From: Bacillaceae bacterium UBA7792
Lineage (GTDB): Bacteria > Bacillota > Bacilli > Bacillales > Cytobacillaceae
Assembly (NCBI GenBank): GCA_002480735.1
Contig: DLCS01000019.1
Coordinates: 16,165-38,075 of the forward strand
Direction: 5' to 3'
DNA: 21,911 nt
In this document: positions 16,917 through 21,911 of the stretch, piece after piece
How positions within the stretch are numbered: the first letter of the stretch is position 1
Layout: each line of letters begins with the position of its first letter
The notes under the pieces: model-generated
What the model was told of the DNA's origin: nothing
Database searches by the model: none
What the model saw: the letters and a program-made list of their open reading frames with translations, nothing else
Translations under genes and position numbers: made by a program

Positions 16917-17630
16917 ATGGAAAACAAACTAGATATATTAGCATTTGGAGCTCATGCCGATGATGTTGAAATTGGCATGGGGGGAACCATTGCTAAATAT
17001 GCAGCACAGGGCAAGAAAATCGGGATATGTGATTTAACAGCGGCGGAATTATCCTCCAACGGTACGGTTGGAATCAGGGGAAAGGAAGCAAATGAAGCGG
17101 GAAGAATTCTGGGTATTTCCGTTAGAGAAAATTTGCATTTACGGGATCGAGGGTTGTTTCTTACAGAAGACTCTATTCGACAGGTAGCGTCCATCATTAG
17201 AAAATATCGTCCTCAAATTATTTTTGCGCCCTATTCAATCGATCGCCATCCTGACCATGGCAACTGCAGCAAAATAGTCGAAGAGGCGTTTTTCTCTGCG
17301 GGTATACGCAAGTACATAACCATGGATGAATATTCACCCCATCGTCCGAGTCAAATCTATTTTTATATGATTAATGGCTTTCACAAACCCGATTTTGTCA
17401 TAGACATAACTGATTATATGGACAAAAAAATCGCAAGCTTAAATGCTTATCAAAGCCAGTTTCAAAAGACAGCTGGGAGCTTTGACACCCCGCTCGTTAA
17501 TGGGTATATCGAGACGGTTGAAGCAAGGGAAAAGCTATTTGGCAAAGAGGTTGGTGTGAAATACGCGGAAGGCTTCAAAGTAAAGGCTCCCCTTGTCCTT
17601 AATCGAGATTTATTAGGAGAGACAGAATGA
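16917..17630 (+). CDS. bshB1: N-acetylglucosaminyl-L-malate deacetylase
   Basis: BshB1 removes the acetyl group from GlcNAc-malate, the second step of bacillithiol synthesis. The 237-residue protein is a zinc-dependent LmbE/PIG-L family deacetylase. [12 protein letters not shown] carries His13, Asp15 and Asp16. RHPDHGN (110-116) supplies His111, Asp113 and His114. The Ala in AHADD instead of the more common Pro agrees with BshB1 proteins as I remember them. The gene starts one base after the mgsA stop and its own stop overlaps the bshA start (ATGA), so all three are coupled. Confidence 0.94.
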   Translation: MENKLDILAFGAHADDVEIGMGGTIAKYAAQGKKIGICDLTAAELSSNGTVGIRGKEANEAGRILGISVRENLHLRDRGLFLTEDSIRQVASIIRKYRPQIIFAPYSIDRHPDHGNCSKIVEEAFFSAGIRKYITMDEYSPHRPSQIYFYMINGFHKPDFVIDITDYMDKKIASLNAYQSQFQKTAGSFDTPLVNGYIETVEAREKLFGKEVGVKYAEGFKVKAPLVLNRDLLGETE

Positions 17631-18763
17631 GAAAGAAATTAAAAATAGGGATTACCTGCTACCCGACTGTGGGTGGCTCCGGAGTCGTTGCCACAGAACT
17701 CGGAAAAATGCTTGCGGAGATGGGGCATGAGATTCATTTTATCTCCTCAAGTCTTCCATTTCGGCTGAATAGAATGTATCACAATATTTACTATCACCAG
17801 GTCGAGGTCAATCAGTATTCTGTGTTCCAGTATCCTCCCTATGATATTGCTCTAGCTAGTAAAATGGCAGAGGTTATTCAGCGTGAGAATTTAGATCTTT
17901 TACATGTCCATTATGCGATTCCCCATGCGGTATGCGCGATTCTTGCCAAGCAAATGAGTGGGAGAGATATTAAAATTGTGACAACGCTCCATGGCACAGA
18001 CATTACCGTGTTAGGCTATGATTTAACATTAATTGATGCCATTCGTTTTGGAATCGAAAAATCTGACGTCGTTACGGCTGTTTCCAATTCTTTAATTGAA
18101 CAGACCCATGAGCTCATTCACCCGGAAAAAGACATTATCCCTGTCTACAATTTTATCGATGAACGGGTATATCGAAGAATGGAAGCTTCTAGTTTAAGAG
18201 AGGAATTTGGCATTAAGCCGGAAGAAAAAGTGATCATTCATGTCAGCAATTTTCGTCATGTAAAGCGTGTGCCTGATGTGATTAAGGCATTTGCGAGGAT
18301 TCAAGAAAGGATCGATTCAAAGCTTTTGCTTATTGGGGATGGCCCGGAAATGACGGTCGCCTTACAGCTTGTGGATAAGCTAAAATTGAAAGGAAAAGTA
18401 CTTTTCTTAGGAAAGCAGGACAATCTTGAGGAATTATATTCGATTAGTGACCTGATGCTCCTTCTCTCTGAAAAGGAAAGCTTCGGTCTTGTCGCCTTAG
18501 AGGCGATGGCATGTGGAGTGCCTTGTATCGGAACCAATGTGGGCGGAATTCCAGAGGTCATTCTAGATGGGGAGACAGGATTCATTTGTGAATTGGGCGA
18601 TATAACGGAAATCTCAGAAAAAGCACTCGTCATCCTTACTAACTACGATTTGCAAAGACGAATGGCCGATAGCTGTATTAGCATGGTGAACGAGCGATTT
18701 AGAGCAGAACATATTGTCAAACAATATGAGCGCTTATATTTTGATATTTTATCTAAAGGGTGA
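17627..18763 (+). CDS. bshA: N-acetyl-alpha-D-glucosaminyl L-malate synthase
   Basis: BshA is the glycosyltransferase that joins GlcNAc from UDP-GlcNAc to L-malate, the first step of bacillithiol synthesis. The 378-residue protein has the GT4 (GT-B) layout. The N-terminal donor-site loop is [15 protein letters not shown] (12-26). [10 protein letters not shown] and [11 protein letters not shown] follow. The C-terminal nucleotide-sugar site contains [27 protein letters not shown] and GGIPEVI. The ATG overlaps the bshB1 stop by four bases. The third biosynthetic gene, bshC, is not in this window. Confidence 0.95.
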   Translation: MRKKLKIGITCYPTVGGSGVVATELGKMLAEMGHEIHFISSSLPFRLNRMYHNIYYHQVEVNQYSVFQYPPYDIALASKMAEVIQRENLDLLHVHYAIPHAVCAILAKQMSGRDIKIVTTLHGTDITVLGYDLTLIDAIRFGIEKSDVVTAVSNSLIEQTHELIHPEKDIIPVYNFIDERVYRRMEASSLREEFGIKPEEKVIIHVSNFRHVKRVPDVIKAFARIQERIDSKLLLIGDGPEMTVALQLVDKLKLKGKVLFLGKQDNLEELYSISDLMLLLSEKESFGLVALEAMACGVPCIGTNVGGIPEVILDGETGFICELGDITEISEKALVILTNYDLQRRMADSCISMVNERFRAEHIVKQYERLYFDILSKG

Positions 18764-18768
18764 AAAAA

Positions 18769-19971
18769 ATGAAGCCTCCCTTTCTTAAGGCATACCCATT
18801 GTTAGAGCAAATTGAAGATGCTGGATTTGAAGCCTATTTTGTCGGTGGCTCGGTACGCGACTTCCTTCTGAACCGAGAGATTTCTGATGTCGATATCGCC
18901 ACCTCGGCGACCCCGTCTGAAATAAAGGGAATTTTCCCTAAAACCGTTGACGTAGGGATTGCCCATGGCACGGTCATGGTGCTTTATCAAGGGGAAACCT
19001 ATGAGGTGACAACGTTCAGAAGTGAGTCTGAATATCAAGATTTCAGACGACCGAATGAAGTGACGTTTATTCGGTCCTTAGAGGAAGATTTAAGACGCCG
19101 TGACTTCACGATGAATGCCATTGCTATGAACAAAAAGGGGGAAATCATCGATCCCTTTGACGGGCAGGCTGCAATCAAGAACAAAGTGATTCAAACAGTC
19201 GGACTTGCAGATGAAAGATTTCATGAGGATGCCCTAAGAATGATGAGAGCTCTTCGTTTTGCCAGCCAGCTTGCCTTTACCATTGAGCCCAAAACCCTTT
19301 TAGCATTGAAGGAAAATGGGAAACTCCTTGAGAAGATTTCGGTTGAACGGATAACAATTGAGTTTGAAAAGCTGCTTTTGGGAGTTGACAGTAGGCGGGC
19401 TATGAAGCTTCTTTTGGAAACAGGTCTGTTTCAATATTTGCCTGGATTTAAGAAGAAAGAAGAGGGATTAACTACTTTTCTTTCCTATAAAATAGGCCCC
19501 GCTTTTTCAATTGAGGAGCATTGGGTTTTGCTGTTACATCTTCTTGGCGTCCTTCCTCAGGAAACAGAGGCTTTCTTAAGAAAATGGAAGCTCCCTCTGC
19601 AGAAAATAAGACGTGTGAAAAATGGAGTATATTGGCTTCATCAAAGGCTTGCTAGAGATTTATCCATTTATGATCTATATACTGCCCAAAGAGAACGAGC
19701 GATGAGTACGGAAAAGCTCTATCACGTATTAATGAAACAGGATGATAACCGTAGTATTGAATCCCTTGAAGTAAAATTTCGCTCCATGCCTGTCAAGAAT
19801 AGAAGCGAGCTCGCGGTTACAGGCAGAGATCTAATGGACTGGTATGAAAAAAATGGTGGCCCGTGGATTGAAGAAAGGTTGCTTTCGATAGAAAAAGCAG
19901 TGTTAAAGGGAGAAGTCTTTAATCGCAAAGACGAGATAAAGGAGTGGCTGTTCACATGCAATCGGCCTTGA
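18769..19971 (+). CDS. cca: CCA-adding tRNA nucleotidyltransferase
   Basis: This enzyme adds or repairs the CCA end of tRNA without a nucleic acid template. The 400-residue protein is a class II member of the polymerase beta superfamily. GGSVRD (26-31) and DVDIAT (40-45) form the active-site head with the catalytic Asp pair. RRPNEVTFIRSLEEDLRRRDFTMNAIAMN (93-121) contains RRDFT. EDALRMMRALRF (153-164) is the nucleotide-selecting EDxxR motif. The ATG at 18769 is chosen over the GTG at 18760: AAAGGGTG lies six bases upstream and includes that GTG. The C-terminal body is more divergent, as usual. It overlaps birA by 16 bases. Confidence 0.95.
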   Translation: MKPPFLKAYPLLEQIEDAGFEAYFVGGSVRDFLLNREISDVDIATSATPSEIKGIFPKTVDVGIAHGTVMVLYQGETYEVTTFRSESEYQDFRRPNEVTFIRSLEEDLRRRDFTMNAIAMNKKGEIIDPFDGQAAIKNKVIQTVGLADERFHEDALRMMRALRFASQLAFTIEPKTLLALKENGKLLEKISVERITIEFEKLLLGVDSRRAMKLLLETGLFQYLPGFKKKEEGLTTFLSYKIGPAFSIEEHWVLLLHLLGVLPQETEAFLRKWKLPLQKIRRVKNGVYWLHQRLARDLSIYDLYTAQRERAMSTEKLYHVLMKQDDNRSIESLEVKFRSMPVKNRSELAVTGRDLMDWYEKNGGPWIEERLLSIEKAVLKGEVFNRKDEIKEWLFTCNRP

Positions 19972-20933
19972 GGAAAAAATTGCTTGATGCGTTCACAGAA
20001 CATGAGGGAGAGTATTTGTCAGGACAATATATAGCAGATTTGATCGGTTGTTCACGGACGGCTGTCTGGAAGCATATCGAGGATTTAAGGCAGGAAGGCT
20101 TTGAATTAGAGGCGATTCGAAGGAAGGGATATCGCATTCTGAAGACACCTGATCAAGTGACAGCGAATGAAATCCGGCTTGGTTTGAAGACAAAGATGAT
20201 TGGTCAGAGAATACACTATCAGGAGTCCGTTGATTCAACCCAGAAGATCGCCCATCGCCTTGGTTTTGAGAATGTTCCAGAAGGCACGGTTGTCATTGCT
20301 GATGAACAGACTGGGGGAAGGGGCAGGCTTGAGCGTGCTTGGCATTCACCTAAGAGCACAGGGGTCTGGATGAGCATTATCCTTAGGCCGAATATTCCGA
20401 TTCCAAAGACACCACAGCTTACTTTATTAGCTGCCGTTGCTGTTACTCAAGCAATAGAAGATTGCACAGGGCTTGAAGCTCATATCAAGTGGCCCAATGA
20501 TATCCTTTTGAATGGAAAAAAAGTAACAGGAATTCTAACCGAGCTCCAGGCGGAACCGGATCGGGTACATTTTGTGATTATGGGGATTGGAATGAATGTC
20601 AATCAGACGAAAATGGACTTTCCTGCTGAACTTCAGTCGATTGCCACTTCTTTAAGTATAGAAAAGGGCTCTTTCGTCAATCGCGCTGAGGTCATACGAG
20701 CTGTTTTTCATCGACTTGAAAACCTCTACCAGCTTTATCTTGAAAAGGGTTTCCTACCGATCAAGCTGTTATGGGAAAGCTATGCTGTAAGCATCGGGAA
20801 GGTCGTGACAGCAAGGACTTTTTCGGGAGTGATAAAAGGAAGGGCAATGGGTATTACCGATGATGGAGTGTTAAAGATCGAAGATGAAGATGGTCGCATC
20901 CACGATATCTACTCAGCGGATATTGACATATAA
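19956..20933 (+). CDS. birA: bifunctional biotin-[acetyl-CoA carboxylase] ligase / repressor
   Basis: BirA makes biotinyl-AMP, attaches biotin to acceptor lysines of carboxylases, and, in this long form, represses biotin genes. The 325-residue protein has an N-terminal winged helix (SGQYIADLIGCSRTAVWKHIEDLRQEG, about residues 22-48), which makes it the regulatory type. The ligase motif GGRGRLERAWHSP follows (from 120), then KWPNDILLNGKKVTGIL and, near the C-terminus, an SH3-like domain. The ATG at 19956 gives MQSALRKKLL, which matches B. subtilis BirA. The GTG at 19944 overlaps the ribosome binding site AAAGGAGTG. It is the last gene of the ypjD operon. No biotin operon lies in the window. 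Confidence 0.95.
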   Translation: MQSALRKKLLDAFTEHEGEYLSGQYIADLIGCSRTAVWKHIEDLRQEGFELEAIRRKGYRILKTPDQVTANEIRLGLKTKMIGQRIHYQESVDSTQKIAHRLGFENVPEGTVVIADEQTGGRGRLERAWHSPKSTGVWMSIILRPNIPIPKTPQLTLLAAVAVTQAIEDCTGLEAHIKWPNDILLNGKKVTGILTELQAEPDRVHFVIMGIGMNVNQTKMDFPAELQSIATSLSIEKGSFVNRAEVIRAVFHRLENLYQLYLEKGFLPIKLLWESYAVSIGKVVTARTFSGVIKGRAMGITDDGVLKIEDEDGRIHDIYSADIDI

Positions 20934-20966
20934 GGAGTAAATTTATATAGCTATTTTCATAGGATT

Positions 20967-20975
20967 TGATATAAT
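20967..20975 (+). promoter_or_regulatory. extended -10 promoter of the panB leader
   Basis: TGATATAAT is a perfect extended -10 (TGnTATAAT), 34 bases past the birA stop and 202 bases before panB. No good -35 box is seen. A start near 20982 would yield a leader of about 195 bases. Confidence 0.5.
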
Positions 20976-20981
20976 TTTTTT

Positions 20982-21176
20982 ACGGGCAGTATCAATGCTG
21001 AACTGCACCATATGATTACAGCTTTTTCAATCAAAATAAGTGTCTGCCTAGATTCATTTACATGGACCGGGACAGAGGGATGAAACAATAACTTGAGATT
21101 TAAGAGATCCTTCTGAATTTTTGGATCTCTTTTTATTTTGTTTGTCTCCTCTTCCACCTAAAAAGGAGGAAAAATG
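20982..21176 (+). promoter_or_regulatory. structured panB leader, candidate cis-regulatory RNA
   Basis: This non-coding stretch between birA and panB contains, in order, a hairpin GCAGT/ACTGC (20986-21006), a purine-rich GGACCGGGACAGAGGGA block, a strong terminator (21102-21134) and a CTCCT/AGGAG pairing over the panB ribosome binding site. GGCAG (20985-20989) could also pair with CTGCC (21044-21048), giving alternative folds. The panBCD leader is known to carry the 'pan' RNA motif in some Firmicutes; I cannot confirm a match by eye. No other promoter is seen after the terminator. Confidence 0.4.
21102..21134 (+). terminator. intrinsic terminator upstream of panB
   Basis: AAGAGATCC and GGATCTCTT form a perfect 9-bp stem with a 12-base loop and a T run. 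It could end the ypjD-birA operon, but it also lies between the only visible panB promoter and panB, so it may act as an attenuator. Confidence 0.8.
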
Positions 21177-21911
21177 ATGAAAAGCACAACCGATTTTCAG
21201 AAGATGAAAAAGGAAAATGAAAAGATCGTCATGTTAACTGCTTATGATTATCCATCAGCAAAGCTAGCTGAGCAGACTGGAGTAGATGTCATTCTCGTTG
21301 GGGATTCACTTGGAATGGTCGTATTGGGCTATGACTCCACCATTCCTGTGACGTTGGATGATATGCTTCATCATGGGAAAGCAGTGAGAAGAGGAGCAAA
21401 GGATACTTGTATTGTCATCGACATGCCCTTTATGACCTATCACTTATCTGTTCGCGATACATTACTGAATGCTGCGAAGCTATTACAGGAGACCGGTGCG
21501 AACGCGGTGAAGGTAGAAGGCGCTGACGAGGTGCTTGACCATATTCGTGCGCTTACAAAAGCAGGAGTCCCAGTTTGTGCCCATCTTGGCCTAACACCGC
21601 AATCCGTTGGGGTTCTAGGTGGCTATAAGGTGCAGGGGAAGGACCGTCATGCGGCTCTGAAGCTTTTGGAGGATGCGAAGAAATGTGAGGAAGCGGGAGC
21701 ATTTATGATTGTTCTCGAATGTGTTCCAAAGCAGATAGCAAGAGAAATTTCTCAGGCCCTTAAGATCCCAACGATCGGCATTGGTGCCGGTGTTGATTGT
21801 GATGGCCAGGTATTGGTCTATCATGATGTGCTCATGTATGGAGTAGACAGGCTGGCAAAATTTGTGAAGCCGTTTGCGAATATGAATGTCGAAGTTCAAA
21901 AGGGGCTTGAA
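21177..21911 (+). CDS. panB: 3-methyl-2-oxobutanoate hydroxymethyltransferase, 3'-truncated by the window edge
   Basis: PanB (ketopantoate hydroxymethyltransferase) transfers a hydroxymethyl group from methylene-tetrahydrofolate to 2-oxoisovalerate, the first committed step to pantothenate. The frame is open to the window end: 245 residues are visible and about 30 should follow. Metal and substrate residues known from the family are present: Asp43 in LVGDSLGM, Asp82 in IDMPFM, Lys112 in VKVEG and Glu181 in [16 protein letters not shown] and IGIGAG are further signatures. The ATG at 21177 lies seven bases after GGAGG; the ATG one codon earlier (21174) is only four bases from it. In B. subtilis panC and panD follow. 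Confidence 0.96.
   Translation, partial: MKSTTDFQKMKKENEKIVMLTAYDYPSAKLAEQTGVDVILVGDSLGMVVLGYDSTIPVTLDDMLHHGKAVRRGAKDTCIVIDMPFMTYHLSVRDTLLNAAKLLQETGANAVKVEGADEVLDHIRALTKAGVPVCAHLGLTPQSVGVLGGYKVQGKDRHAALKLLEDAKKCEEAGAFMIVLECVPKQIAREISQALKIPTIGIGAGVDCDGQVLVYHDVLMYGVDRLAKFVKPFANMNVEVQKGLE

Noticed and set aside
20982..21134. T-box leader upstream of panB
   Set aside because: The conserved T-box antiterminator sequence (AGGGTGGNACCGCG-like) is absent.
20957..21157. 66-codon minus-strand open frame in the panB leader
   Set aside because: It has no family likeness and crosses the terminator and promoter elements. Its first part is the reverse of the panB ribosome binding region, so the leader is better read as non-coding RNA.
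1..21911. CRISPR arrays, tRNA or rRNA genes, IS elements, integrases, phage genes
   Set aside because: No direct-repeat arrays, cloverleaf sequences, transposase or integrase motifs were seen. Genes are contiguous and match the conserved Bacillus order.

Overview
The window is a piece of a low-GC Gram-positive chromosome. It closely follows the Bacillus subtilis aroF-to-panB region (aro, his and tyr genes, then ypiA, ypiB, ypiF, qcrABC, ypjA to ypjD, dapB, mgsA, bshB1, bshA, cca, birA, panB). Gene order, strong AGGAGG-type ribosome binding sites, frequent TTG starts, a sporulation-type YpjB protein, bacillithiol genes and a menaquinol:cytochrome c reductase of the Bacillus kind all point to the family Bacillaceae. 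I cannot name the genus. No phage, IS element, CRISPR array, rRNA or tRNA is visible, and this looks like conserved core chromosome.

Layout. (1) 1-6231: a tight plus-strand aromatic amino acid operon, aroC (5' end cut), aroB, aroH, hisC, tyrA, aroA, closed by a terminator. The trpEDCFBA block that B. subtilis carries between aroH and hisC is absent; only 42 bp lies there. (2) 6293-7195: one unrecognised gene, possibly a degenerate amidohydrolase-fold protein, which B. subtilis does not have here. (3) 7230-9151: ypiA (TPR protein) and ypiB (UPF0302 plus IDEAL domain) with a terminator. (4) 9220-11878: ypiF and qcrA, qcrB, qcrC, the Rieske, cytochrome b and fused subunit IV/cytochrome c parts of the bc-type complex, ending in a terminator. 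(5) 11909-13433: membrane proteins ypjA and ypjB. (6) 13518-14192: a YugP-like membrane zinc metallopeptidase with its own good promoter, inserted between ypjB and ypjC. (7) 14243-15115: ypjC, the only minus-strand gene, convergent with the peptidase across a perfect 19-bp bidirectional terminator. (8) 15283-20933: a compact operon ypjD, dapB, mgsA, bshB1, bshA, cca, birA, divergent from ypjC. (9) 20934-21911: a 243-bp leader and panB (3' end cut).

How the genes work together. The first operon runs the common shikimate pathway to chorismate and then towards tyrosine and phenylalanine, with HisC as a shared aminotransferase. The qcr genes pass electrons from menaquinol to cytochrome c. The last operon combines lysine/diaminopimelate synthesis (dapB), methylglyoxal formation (mgsA), two of the bacillithiol biosynthesis genes (bshB1, bshA), CCA addition to tRNA and biotin-protein ligation. 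PanB starts pantothenate synthesis.

The non-routine points are the unrecognised gene at 6293-7195, the missing trp block, and the panB leader, where a strong terminator lies between the only visible promoter and the gene. No gene-free stretch exceeds 300 bp. Family assignments rest on recognised motifs and remembered homologues, because no database search was possible.
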